Origin: an uncultured Verrucomicrobiota bacterium | GTDB taxonomy: Bacteria; Verrucomicrobiota; Verrucomicrobiia; Verrucomicrobiales; Verrucomicrobiaceae | DNA: 64,000 nt | Reading direction: 5' to 3' | NCBI GenBank assembly: GCA_903838675.1 | Contig: CAILZI010000116.1 | Location: forward strand, 124,001 to 188,000 | Shown: piece by piece, positions 28,609-37,137 of the stretch | How the letters are laid out: every line of letters begins with the position of its first letter | How positions within the stretch are numbered: position 1 is the first letter of the stretch | The notes under the pieces: model-generated | What the model saw: only the letters and a program-made list of their open reading frames with translations | Databases searched by the model: none | Told to the model about the DNA's origin: nothing | Translations under genes and position numbers: made by a program

Positions 28609-29037
28609 ATGAAACGACTTCTGCTCTCAGCCTGTATCACCCTTCTTGCCTCATGCTCACAGTCTGTCTGGAGTGGCAAATCAGCGACCGTGAGTCTCCA
28701 GTCTGGTAAATGGGGGCCTGTGCTCACCGTTCTCGAACATCAGTGTGTGCACTGCCATGGCGACAACCGCCTTTCGTCCATGCCGCCGATCAACGACACG
28801 CATGCGCTTTCGAAGCTCATCGGTTCACACTGGATTGTGCCGGGCAAACCGGAGGCAAGCCGCTTCTTTCAGGTCGTCACCTTTCCTGACGAAATCCCGG
28901 GAGCCATGCCACCCAGCGGCCATGCCATCTCCAGGAAGGATCTCCATATTCTCCGCGACTGGATCAAAGCCGGTGCCCAACTGCCTGCGCAAAACGTGAA
29001 GCTCATTCCCATGGGGCCGCTGCCGCGCTCGATCTGA
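28609..29037 (+). CDS. Lipoprotein with planctomycete-type c-heme domain
   Basis: 142 residues. A signal peptide with lipobox (LLSACITLLASC) anchors it at a membrane. One heme-binding CxxCH motif is present (HQCVHCHGDNRL), followed by ASRFFQVVTFPDEIPGAMPP and LHILRDWIKAGAQLP, the layout of planctomycete cytochrome C-type domains. The distal methionine is probably the one in AMPPSGHAI. Such a domain usually forms the N-terminus of larger DUF1549/DUF1553 proteins; here it stands alone. It could carry electrons in the periplasm. Spacing of 58 bases from the cupin gene allows co-transcription. Confidence 0.8.
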   Translation: MKRLLLSACITLLASCSQSVWSGKSATVSLQSGKWGPVLTVLEHQCVHCHGDNRLSSMPPINDTHALSKLIGSHWIVPGKPEASRFFQVVTFPDEIPGAMPPSGHAISRKDLHILRDWIKAGAQLPAQNVKLIPMGPLPRSI

Positions 29038-29038
29038 C

Positions 29039-29310
29039 TCACACTTTGGGTTTGCCCCGCCCGTGCGCCAGTTCGTGTCGGATCTTTTGAACTTCCATCA
29101 GCTTGGTGGCGTGCTGATGCAGCAGGCTGTCTACCACGGCCAAGAGCATGCCTCCGCAGTTCATCTGTCTTGGCGGGAACCTGCAGTAGCTGCTCGAATA
29201 TGAGTTCGGCCAGGAAGGTGTCCGTAGGCTTGCTGCCTTGTGTCTGGGCAGCCTGTTTCGCGCGCTGCCCCCGTCGGCACCAGCTGCCATCCTTGCCTGA
29301 AATTTTATTC
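29039..29310 (-). pseudogene. Degenerate coding remnant with one frameshift
   Basis: The 332 bases between the c-heme gene and mgtA hold no intact gene. On the minus strand a protein-like stretch runs FENKISGKDGSWCRRGQ ... DTFLAELIFEQLLQVPAKTD, then loses its frame at about 29150, near GGAGGCATGC. It continues in another frame as LLAVVDSLLHQHATKLMEVQ and KIRHELAHGRGKPKV before a stop at 29039. The two parts look like one helical protein split by a one-base change, with no start codon at the 5' end. I do not recognise the family; it may be a leftover of a mobile or phage gene. Confidence 0.4.
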
Positions 29311-29369
29311 TCAAATCATGCCTAGAACTATGGCGATGACGTGCAAACTTCCGCTTCAGGCCAGGCATC

Positions 29370-32036
29370 ATGTTTCAATTATCTTTTCCAGGCAAAATCC
29401 ACCACGCAGCGTTCCGCAAGGCGGCGCAGGCGGCTGTGAATGTGATCTCTGAGCACGAGCAGAAGCTCCTGGAAATCTGCCGTCTGCCGCCAGAAGAGGC
29501 GCTGCGGCGGTACGAAGTGGCTGAGCAGGGACTCTCGGAGGCGCAGGTGCAGGCCGCGCGTGCGCAGCATGGTAGAAACGTCCTGATCAGTCGCAAGAAG
29601 GCGGGCATGGTGCTGGAACTGCTGGAGCGCTGTCGCAATCCGCTGGTGATCCAGCTGCTTGTCATCTGCCTCGTCTCGCTGCTGATGAGCGATGTGCGCT
29701 CCGCCGTTGTGGTGGGTGTCATGGTCTTTCTCAGCGTCGTGCTGGCGTACATCCAGGAGCGCCGCTCCAGCAATGCGGTGGAAAAGCTGCGCGAGATGGT
29801 GCAGATCGACTGCCTGTTGGTGCGCGGCGGGAAGGAGGTGGACCTGCCCATCGCGGAGATCGTGCCGGGAGACATCGTGGTGCTGCAGGCGGGCGCTCTC
29901 ATTCCGGCCGACTTGAGGCTGATCAGCGCCAAGGACTTCTTTGTCAGCCAGTCCTCTCTCACGGGAGAGTCCATGCCTGTGGAGAAGCACGCCTCCCCGG
30001 CGGACATCACCGGGCGCGGGGTGATCGAGCTGCAAAACGCCTGTTTCCAGGGCAGCAACGTCCTTAGTGGCACCGCGCGCGGCGTGGTGGTCAACACCGG
30101 AAGCAAAACGCACTTTGGCAGCATCGCGGAGAAGCTCTCCGGCGCGCGCGTGCAGACGAGCTTTGACCGCGGCATCGCCGCCTTCACCTGGCTCATGATC
30201 CGTTTCATGATCGTCATGGTCAGCGTGGTCTTCCTCATCGTGGGCCTCACGAAGCATGACTGGGCCGAGGCGCTGCTGTTTGCTCTTTCCGTGGCCGTCG
30301 GGCTCACTCCAGAAATGCTGCCGATGATTGTGACGGTGAACCTCTCCAAAGGTGCCATCGCGATGTCGCGCAAAAAAGTCATCGTCAAGCGCCTCAACGC
30401 CATTCAAAATTTCGGCGCGATCGACATTCTATGCACGGACAAGACTGGCACTCTCACTCAGGACCGTGTCATTTTGGAAAAGGCTGTCGATGTGACAGGG
30501 CGCGACAGCGAGGACGTGCTGCGCTACGCCTACATGAACAGCTACTACCAGACCGGGCTGCGCAACCTGCTGGACCGTTCAATCCTCTCCCACAACGAGT
30601 TCGACGTCGAACGCGGCTGCCGCAAGGTGGATGAGATCCCCTTCGATTTTCAACGCAAGCGCATGTCCGTTGTCGTGGACTACGAGGGCAACCACGTGCT
30701 CATCTGCAAAGGCGCGGTGGAGGACATCTACAAGGCCTGCACGCATTACCAGGTCGATAACGAGATTCATGTGATGATCGACCTGATCAAGGATGACCTG
30801 CTGGAGGAATACGAGGAGCTCAGCAGCGACGGCTACCGCGTGCTGGGCATCGCCTATCGTGAGTTTTCGAAGACCCAGCAGACCTTCTCTGTGGCGGATG
30901 AAAAGGAGCTGATCCTGCTCGGCTACATCGCTTTTCTCGATCCACCAAAAGGCTCGGCCTCCAAGGCCATCGCCTCTTTGAAGCAGTTCGGTGTCGCCAC
31001 GAAAATCCTCACCGGTGACAACGCGCTGGTTACGCGCAAGATCTGCAAGGACGTCGAGCTCCACGCAGGCGAGATCATCACCGGGGACAAGCTCGTCGGC
31101 CTGAACGAAGAGCAGCTTGGCGAGCTCGCAGAGAAGCACGACGTGTTTGCGCGACTCTCGCCTTCCCAGAAAGAAAGCCTCATCATGGCGCTTCAAAAGC
31201 GCGGCCACGTCGTCGGCTACATGGGGGACGGCATCAATGACGCGCCATCCATGCGTGTGGCGGATGTGGGCATCTCGGTGGACACCGCCGTGGACGTGGC
31301 CAAGGAATCGGCGGACATCATCCTGCTGGAGAAAGACCTCCTCGTGCTCGGCGCCGGCATCCTCGAAGGGCGCAAGGTCTTTGGCAACATCATCAAGTAC
31401 ATCCGCATGGGCGCCAGCTCCAACTATGGCAACATGTTCAGCGTCGTGGGTGGCAGCTACTTCCTGCCGTTCCTGCCCATGGCCCCCATCCAGGTGCTGC
31501 TGAACAACCTGCTGTATGACGCCTCCCAGGTCGGCATTCCGGCGGACCATGTCGATGAAGAGTACCTCAAAACACCGCGCAAGTGGAACATCGAGAACAT
31601 CCGCCGCTTCATGCTCTGGATCGGCCCCATGAGCTCCATCTTTGACTACGCCACGTTTTTCCTGATGCTCTATTTCTTCAACTGCCAGCTCTTCGGCAGC
31701 CCCGGAGCCTCCGCCGCGGACAAAGAGTACTACGAGAAGCTGTTTCACACCGGCTGGTTCGTCGAGTCCATTCTCACGCAGACCCTCATCGTCCACATCA
31801 TCCGCACCAATCGCATTCCCTTTATTCAGAGCATGGCCAGCCCCTTCATGCTCTTCACCACGGCCCTTGTGATGATCGCTGGCGCGGCGCTGCCGTATCT
31901 GCCGCTGGGCGCCTACTTCCAGCTGGTGCCCCTGCCGCTGAGCTACTGGTGGTGGATTCTGGGCTTCCTGCTCTGCTACGCCGTCCTCACGCACAACGTG
32001 AAATGCTGGTTCATCCGCAAATTTGGCTCCGACTGA
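29370..32036 (+). CDS. mgtA: Magnesium-translocating P-type ATPase
   Basis: 888 residues, the MgtA/MgtB length. The phosphorylated aspartate is D357 in CTDKTGTLTQD. Other P-type ATPase marks are TGESMPVEK (actuator), LTGDNALVTRKI, and the hinge MGDGINDAPSMRVADVGISV. The TM4 and C-terminal helices (GLTPEMLPMIVTVNLSKG, MGASSNYGNMFSVVG) are those of type IIIB magnesium importers. It moves Mg2+ into the cytoplasm at ATP's expense. The next gene starts two bases after its stop, so the two form an operon. I see no MgtA-type leader peptide or Mg2+ riboswitch in the 332 bases upstream. Confidence 0.95.
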   Translation: MFQLSFPGKIHHAAFRKAAQAAVNVISEHEQKLLEICRLPPEEALRRYEVAEQGLSEAQVQAARAQHGRNVLISRKKAGMVLELLERCRNPLVIQLLVICLVSLLMSDVRSAVVVGVMVFLSVVLAYIQERRSSNAVEKLREMVQIDCLLVRGGKEVDLPIAEIVPGDIVVLQAGALIPADLRLISAKDFFVSQSSLTGESMPVEKHASPADITGRGVIELQNACFQGSNVLSGTARGVVVNTGSKTHFGSIAEKLSGARVQTSFDRGIAAFTWLMIRFMIVMVSVVFLIVGLTKHDWAEALLFALSVAVGLTPEMLPMIVTVNLSKGAIAMSRKKVIVKRLNAIQNFGAIDILCTDKTGTLTQDRVILEKAVDVTGRDSEDVLRYAYMNSYYQTGLRNLLDRSILSHNEFDVERGCRKVDEIPFDFQRKRMSVVVDYEGNHVLICKGAVEDIYKACTHYQVDNEIHVMIDLIKDDLLEEYEELSSDGYRVLGIAYREFSKTQQTFSVADEKELILLGYIAFLDPPKGSASKAIASLKQFGVATKILTGDNALVTRKICKDVELHAGEIITGDKLVGLNEEQLGELAEKHDVFARLSPSQKESLIMALQKRGHVVGYMGDGINDAPSMRVADVGISVDTAVDVAKESADIILLEKDLLVLGAGILEGRKVFGNIIKYIRMGASSNYGNMFSVVGGSYFLPFLPMAPIQVLLNNLLYDASQVGIPADHVDEEYLKTPRKWNIENIRRFMLWIGPMSSIFDYATFFLMLYFFNCQLFGSPGASAADKEYYEKLFHTGWFVESILTQTLIVHIIRTNRIPFIQSMASPFMLFTTALVMIAGAALPYLPLGAYFQLVPLPLSYWWWILGFLLCYAVLTHNVKCWFIRKFGSD

Positions 32037-32038
32037 TC

Positions 32039-32833
32039 ATGAAAAGCCTTCTCACCGCACTTCAAGCAGGACGGCTCATCGAACTGCCGGACGCTGACAA
32101 GACCAAATCGCTGGAATACCTCGCCACGCTCATCGAGGCGATTCCCGACATAGGCGTTGGAGGAGGCATCATCGAAAGCGTTCTCACACGTGAGCAGGCT
32201 CACAACACCGGCATCGGCAAAGGCTGGGCCTGCCCGCATGCACGCAGTGCTCATCTGGGAGAACTGGTCTGCTCCGTTGGCTGGAGCCAGAAAGGCATCG
32301 ACTACGGGGGGCCCGACTCTGCGCCCGTACACCTGCTGGTGATGTACTTCGTGCCTGATCTCCAGAAGAACGCCTACCTCAAGGAGATCTCATCGCTCGC
32401 CAAAGCCATTCAGACGCAGGCCGCACTGCAAAACCTCACCGGCATGACCGACCTCGCCGAGGTCAGGCACCGTCTGCTCGATGCCGTCAACCTCGCCCTC
32501 GAATCCATGACGCCCGAAGTGCGGGCACGCATGATCCAGCTCGAAGAAAAGCATGCCCGCATCGCCGAAGCAGGAGCCGCCATTCCTGCCGATCTTCTGC
32601 GTTCGGTCATTCCTCTCAGCATTCTCTGCATGCCCGCAGGCAATCCCGTCGTGCTCAGCCAGGACCGTGAACTGGTGGAAATCCTCGAAAGACATGCCGC
32701 GCTCAGGGATGACCTGGCCCAGCAAGGACGCAGCGAACATCAGGGCATCCACATCCTGCTCCGCACTACGGCCACTTTCCAGCCCGACCGCGTGCTGTAT
32801 GAATGCCTGGCATTCAGGCCTGAGAAGAAATAG
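32039..32833 (+). CDS. PTS EIIA-type (PtsN-like) domain protein coupled to mgtA
   Basis: 264 residues from ATG 32039. The first 150 residues form a PTS EIIA-2 domain: SLEYLATLIEA, VLTREQAHNTGIGKG, and the phospho-accepting histidine in WACPHARSAHL. The C-terminal 110 residues (ARMIQLEEKHARIAEAGAAI onward) are not part of a standard EIIA; they may be a regulatory or oligomerisation domain. There is no EIIB or EIIC nearby, so it is regulatory rather than sugar-transporting. EIIA-Ntr proteins control K+ and phosphate systems in other bacteria; the two-base spacing to mgtA suggests this one tunes the Mg2+ pump. Confidence 0.8.
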   Translation: MKSLLTALQAGRLIELPDADKTKSLEYLATLIEAIPDIGVGGGIIESVLTREQAHNTGIGKGWACPHARSAHLGELVCSVGWSQKGIDYGGPDSAPVHLLVMYFVPDLQKNAYLKEISSLAKAIQTQAALQNLTGMTDLAEVRHRLLDAVNLALESMTPEVRARMIQLEEKHARIAEAGAAIPADLLRSVIPLSILCMPAGNPVVLSQDRELVEILERHAALRDDLAQQGRSEHQGIHILLRTTATFQPDRVLYECLAFRPEKK

Positions 32834-32944
32834 CGGGGGCTTCAGGTCTGGTTTTGGTGCACGCGGACTCCATGCCGGTTAATACATCCATGATGCATTC
32901 GTCATCTGTCATTTTCCGCCTACTCTCCGCGCCCGTTTCGCTCC

Positions 32945-35900
32945 ATGTCGCACATCAGCTATCCCCCCGACCTGCCCATCACGGCCCGCCGTGACGAGAT
33001 CGTTGCGGCCATACGCAACCATCAGGTGGTGATTCTTGCGGGTGAGACCGGCTCGGGTAAAACCACGCAGCTGCCGAAAATGTGCCTCGAAGCCCTGCAC
33101 GATGTGCGCGGGCAGATCGGCTGCACGCAGCCACGGCGCGTTGCGGCCATGAGTGTGTCCAAACGCGTTGCCGAGGAACTGAACGTCCCTTGGGGCCGCG
33201 AAGTCGGCTGCAAGATGCGCTTCAGCGACGACACGAGCCGTGACACGCGCATCAAGTTCATGACGGACGGCATTCTGCTGGCTGAGATCCAGAGCGATCC
33301 CATGCTGCGGAACTATTCTGTGCTCATTCTCGATGAGGCGCACGAGCGCTCCCTGAACATCGACTTCCTGCTCGGCTACCTCGTGGGCCTGCTGAAAAAG
33401 CGCCCCGATCTCAAGCTGCTCGTCACCTCCGCCACCATCGACACCGAGGCCTTCTCCGCTGCCTTTGGTGGTGCGCCGATCATCGAGGTCTCCGGGCGCA
33501 TGTTTCCTGTGGATATTCGCTACGCGCCGCTCTCGGATGGTGAAGACGATTTCGGCTTCATCGACGGTGCCGCCGCCGCTGTCGAAAACGCACTCATTGA
33601 AACCGACGATGGTGACGTGCTCGTCTTCATGCCCACGGAGCGCGACATCCGCGACACACGCGATCTTCTAGATGGCCGCCTCGGTGCTGGCTTCGAAGTG
33701 CTCGCACTCTTTGGCCGCATGGCCTCCGCCGAGCAGCAGCGCATCTTCCAGCCCGGCCGCAAACGCCGCGTCGTCATCGCCACCAACGTGGCTGAAACCT
33801 CCATCACCATTCCGCGCATCCGTTATGTGGTGGACACTGGCCTCGCGCGCATCAGCCACTACAATCCCCGTACCCGCACCAAGCGCCTGCCCGTCGAGGC
33901 TGTATCTCAAAGCAGTGCCAATCAGCGCGCGGGCCGTGCAGGCCGTGTGCAGGACGGCATCTGCATTCGCCTTTACTCGCAGGAGGATTTTGAGAAGCGT
34001 GATCGCTTCACCATGCCGGAAATTCAGCGTGCCAACCTCGCTGAAGTCATCCTGCGGATGAAGGCCTTCAAACTCGGCGAGATCGAAGACTTTCCCTTCA
34101 TCAATCCCCCCGTCAGCGCCGCAATCCGCGCTGGCTACGATCTTCTGCACGAGCTCGGCTCGCTCAACGAAACGCATGAACTCACTCCACTCGGTCGCGA
34201 ACTCGCCCGCCTGCCGCTGGATCCCACGCTGGGCCGCATGCTGCTGCAGGCTCGCACTGAAAAAGCCCTGCCCGAGCTGCTCATCATCGCCGCCGGTCTC
34301 AGCATCCCCGATCCGCGCGAACGTCCTGAAGAAAAACGCGAGCTCGCCAACGCTGCGCACAAAGCCTTCGCCGCGCCCGAATCCGATTTCATCACGCTGC
34401 TCAAGATCTGGAACGCCACCCCCGAAGCCTCGGGCGGCTCGCGCAATGCGCTGAGGAAGTTCTGCAAATCGAACTTTCTCTCCTTCACCCGCATGCAGGA
34501 ATGGCGTGATGTGTGGAAGCAGCTCTGCGATTCCTTCAGCGACGATCTGCGCCAGTCGACGCCACCTGCAAACGACGACGCCATCCATCGCAGCATCCTC
34601 GCAGCGCAGCTCGGCCACGTCGCCATGAAGGAGGAGCGGAATCTCTACAAAGCTGCAGGCAATCGCGAAGTGTCCGTCTTCCCCGGCTCGAATCTCTACG
34701 AGCGCCGCGAGAAAAACGGCAAGGGCAAACCCGGCCAGGACAAAGGCCGCCAGCCGCCATGGATCGTCGCCGGCGAAATCGTGCAGACCTCGCAGCTCTT
34801 TGCCCGCACTCTCGCCAAGATTGATCCAAACTGGATCGCCGAACTCGGCGCGCATCTCTGCCAGTTCAAATACAGCGAGCCGCATTGGAATCTCAAAGCC
34901 GGACGTGTGCTCGTCACGCAGCGCGTGCTCATTCACGGCCTGGAGGTGAAACGCCAGCACATCGACTTCCTCAAGGTCGATGCCGTCGCCGCCACGCAGA
35001 TGTTCATTCGTGCCGCGCTCATCGACAGCCAGGAGGTGCCCATCACCCTGCGCTTTTATGCGCACAACAACAAGCTGCGGCAGAAGATCGAAACGATGCT
35101 GACCCGCGTGCGCAGCAATCGCGTCTATGCCATCGAGGAGCGCTTGTTCAATTTCTATGACGAGCGCATTAAAAACGTCTCGTCCATTCACGACCTCAAT
35201 CGCTTCGTCAAAGAGCACATCGACGAACAGCCGAATTTCCTCTGCGCCACTGAGCAGGAGCTCACCGCCGGTGAAGAGTTTGAGGCCGACCTGCAGATGT
35301 TCCCGGATCAGGTCGCTCTCGGCAACACCGCGCTGCCTCTCACCTACAACTACCAACCCGGCGAAGAAACCGACGGCGTCACTGTGCGCGTGCCCGCGCA
35401 GCTCGCTGGTCATCTCACCAGCGGCCAGATTCAGTGGATGGTTCCCGGCATCCGCGAAGAACTCGCCAACGTCATGCTGCGTGCGCTGCCGAAAGTGATT
35501 CGCCGCCAGTTGATGCCCATTGATCCGAAAGCTCGCGAAATCGCCGCCGACTTCGATCCTGGCCGCGAAGCCTTCCTCGATGCTCTCGCCGATTTCATCA
35601 CGCGCCGCTATCGCATCCAAGTGCGCGCCGAGGACTGGCCACCGCAAAGTCTGCCCGCCCATTTGCAGCCCCGCGTGGAGGTGCTCGATCCGAAGAAGAA
35701 CAACACCGTCATCGCCGCCAGTCGCGACCTCGACACCATCCGCACCAGCATGCAAAAGCAGGACCCGCGCTCCGACGCCTGGGACAAGCTGCTGCCACGC
35801 GTCGAACGCTTCGCCTTGAAGTCCTGGTCGTTCGGCGACCTGCCAGAAACGATCATCGTCGAAGAACTCAACGGCACACCCATCCTCGGTTACCTCGGCC

Positions 35901-36652
35901 TCGTCTTGCGCGATGCCGAGATCGACGTCCGCCTCTTCCGCACCTCCGCTGAAGCCGCACGCACCACCCCCGCCGCCGTTCGCCAGCTCGCCGAGAACAC
36001 CTTGAGCAAAGATCTCGCCTGGCTTCCCAAAGAACTCCGCAGCATCGGCGGTGCCACCGCCAAACCGCAGCAACCCGCCAGCTTCCAGGCCGCTCTCACC
36101 CAGCTCAATGCTCCCGCTGCCGCACCCGTGTCAAATCTTGCCCAGCAGGCGCACGAACACATCCTCGCCTACATGCTGCGCCTGCAGCCCACCTTCCCGC
36201 TCACCGAAAAACGCTTCTTCGCGCTCTGCGAAACCGTTCGCCGTGACCTCCCTGTCGTCACCCATCGTGTGAAGACACTCTTCACCCAGATCCACGACCT
36301 CCGTGCCAAACTCCTCGCGCAGCCCAAACGCTACCCCGGCCTCGAACAGGATCTCGCCCGTCTCATTCCCGCCGATCTCCTTGCCACCACACCGCACGAG
36401 CAGCTTCAGCATCTCCCGCGCTATTTAAAAGCCATCCAGATCCGCAACGAGCGCTGCATCGCCAGCCCCGCCAAGGACATCGACAAATACAACCTCATCG
36501 CCGACTTCGAAGGCTGGCAGTCCCACGTCCCCAAATCCCAGCACGAAACCTTCCGCTGGATGTTGGAAGAATACCGCGTGCAAGTCTTCGCTCAGGAACT
36601 CGGCACCGCTCAGCCCGTCAGCGTGAAGCGCCTGCAGGCCATGTGGGTGTAG
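32945..36652 (+). CDS. hrpA: ATP-dependent RNA helicase HrpA (DEAH-box)
   Basis: 1235 residues. SF2 motifs: Walker A GETGSGKT (33-40), DEAH in ILDEAHERSLNIDFLLGYLV, motif III VTSATID, motif V ATNVAETSITIPRIRYVVDT and motif VI QSSANQRAGRAGRVQ. The winged-helix, ratchet and OB-fold region follows, and then the HrpA-specific C-terminal half containing PLPLTYNYQPGEE-type sequence (here LPLTYNYQPGEETDGVTVRV) and VPGIREELANVMLRALPK. HrpA unwinds RNA and rescues stalled or collided ribosomes in other bacteria. The gene is isolated; a short stem-loop lies just downstream. Confidence 0.95.
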   Translation: MSHISYPPDLPITARRDEIVAAIRNHQVVILAGETGSGKTTQLPKMCLEALHDVRGQIGCTQPRRVAAMSVSKRVAEELNVPWGREVGCKMRFSDDTSRDTRIKFMTDGILLAEIQSDPMLRNYSVLILDEAHERSLNIDFLLGYLVGLLKKRPDLKLLVTSATIDTEAFSAAFGGAPIIEVSGRMFPVDIRYAPLSDGEDDFGFIDGAAAAVENALIETDDGDVLVFMPTERDIRDTRDLLDGRLGAGFEVLALFGRMASAEQQRIFQPGRKRRVVIATNVAETSITIPRIRYVVDTGLARISHYNPRTRTKRLPVEAVSQSSANQRAGRAGRVQDGICIRLYSQEDFEKRDRFTMPEIQRANLAEVILRMKAFKLGEIEDFPFINPPVSAAIRAGYDLLHELGSLNETHELTPLGRELARLPLDPTLGRMLLQARTEKALPELLIIAAGLSIPDPRERPEEKRELANAAHKAFAAPESDFITLLKIWNATPEASGGSRNALRKFCKSNFLSFTRMQEWRDVWKQLCDSFSDDLRQSTPPANDDAIHRSILAAQLGHVAMKEERNLYKAAGNREVSVFPGSNLYERREKNGKGKPGQDKGRQPPWIVAGEIVQTSQLFARTLAKIDPNWIAELGAHLCQFKYSEPHWNLKAGRVLVTQRVLIHGLEVKRQHIDFLKVDAVAATQMFIRAALIDSQEVPITLRFYAHNNKLRQKIETMLTRVRSNRVYAIEERLFNFYDERIKNVSSIHDLNRFVKEHIDEQPNFLCATEQELTAGEEFEADLQMFPDQVALGNTALPLTYNYQPGEETDGVTVRVPAQLAGHLTSGQIQWMVPGIREELANVMLRALPKVIRRQLMPIDPKAREIAADFDPGREAFLDALADFITRRYRIQVRAEDWPPQSLPAHLQPRVEVLDPKKNNTVIAASRDLDTIRTSMQKQDPRSDAWDKLLPRVERFALKSWSFGDLPETIIVEELNGTPILGYLGLVLRDAEIDVRLFRTSAEAARTTPAAVRQLAENTLSKDLAWLPKELRSIGGATAKPQQPASFQAALTQLNAPAAAPVSNLAQQAHEHILAYMLRLQPTFPLTEKRFFALCETVRRDLPVVTHRVKTLFTQIHDLRAKLLAQPKRYPGLEQDLARLIPADLLATTPHEQLQHLPRYLKAIQIRNERCIASPAKDIDKYNLIADFEGWQSHVPKSQHETFRWMLEEYRVQVFAQELGTAQPVSVKRLQAMWV

Positions 36653-36672
36653 TCCAGAGCAATTCTGGGAGC

Positions 36673-36690
36673 GCGGGCCTCCGAGCCCGC
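36673..36690. repeat. Palindromic intergenic element downstream of hrpA
   Basis: GCGGGC (36673-36678), loop CTCCGA, GCCCGC (36685-36690) is a perfect six-base stem 20 bases after the hrpA stop. It has no T-tract. It has the look of a dispersed REP-like unit rather than a classical terminator, though it may slow transcription. Confidence 0.5.
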
Positions 36691-36766
36691 AGCACTCCGC
36701 AATTACACAATACTCCGACAACACCCTCAGCCTTTGCCGGCCTGCTGCCTCACTTTTTGTCGCCGC

Positions 36767-37069
36767 TCAGCCACCACGCTTCCTCACCTCCTTGCAACGT
36801 CGGTCATAAGTCCTGACATCCCCCGCATTAGAAACCGTAAAGTTGCCACCCGACACACTGCGAACCGTGACACCGATGGCGCTCAGGCTCCCTAGTCGTT
36901 CACAGTCCTGGTCATAAGTGCGGATCCATCCGCCCTCCACCGTGACAAAAAAGTCGGAGGTATATCCAGCCAGCTCGACACGGGCATTGGGCATGCGCCC
37001 CACACACCGGCTGTTTTCGTCATAAACCCAGATCTGAGATTCTTTGTTTTCGATATTTGAAATGGCCAT
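36767..37069 (-). CDS. Small protein with three YD-x2-C repeats
   Basis: 100 residues from ATG 37069; a longer frame reaching 37177 overlaps the divergent amidohydrolase start and is less likely. Three tandem repeats of about 35 residues can be aligned: IWVYDENSRCVGRM, IRTYDQDCERLGSL and VRTYDRRCKEVRKR, each preceded by a beta-rich stretch. The repeated tyrosine-aspartate and cysteine suggest a small propeller-like or beta-solenoid fold. No signal peptide, so likely cytoplasmic. I do not recognise the function. Confidence 0.6.
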   Translation of the reverse strand: MAISNIENKESQIWVYDENSRCVGRMPNARVELAGYTSDFFVTVEGGWIRTYDQDCERLGSLSAIGVTVRSVSGGNFTVSNAGDVRTYDRRCKEVRKRGG

Positions 37070-37137
37070 GGGGAGCGGCCAACCAAGCACGGGCCCATCG
37101 TTCGGAGAAGAACAAACTGGCTTTTCATGACGTTGGT

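Noticed and set aside
30579..31994. 471-codon minus-strand frame
   Set aside because: Antisense of mgtA.
33668..36073. 801-codon open frame on the minus strand
   Set aside because: It is the antisense of hrpA; long antisense frames are common in GC-rich genes and its translation has no family features.
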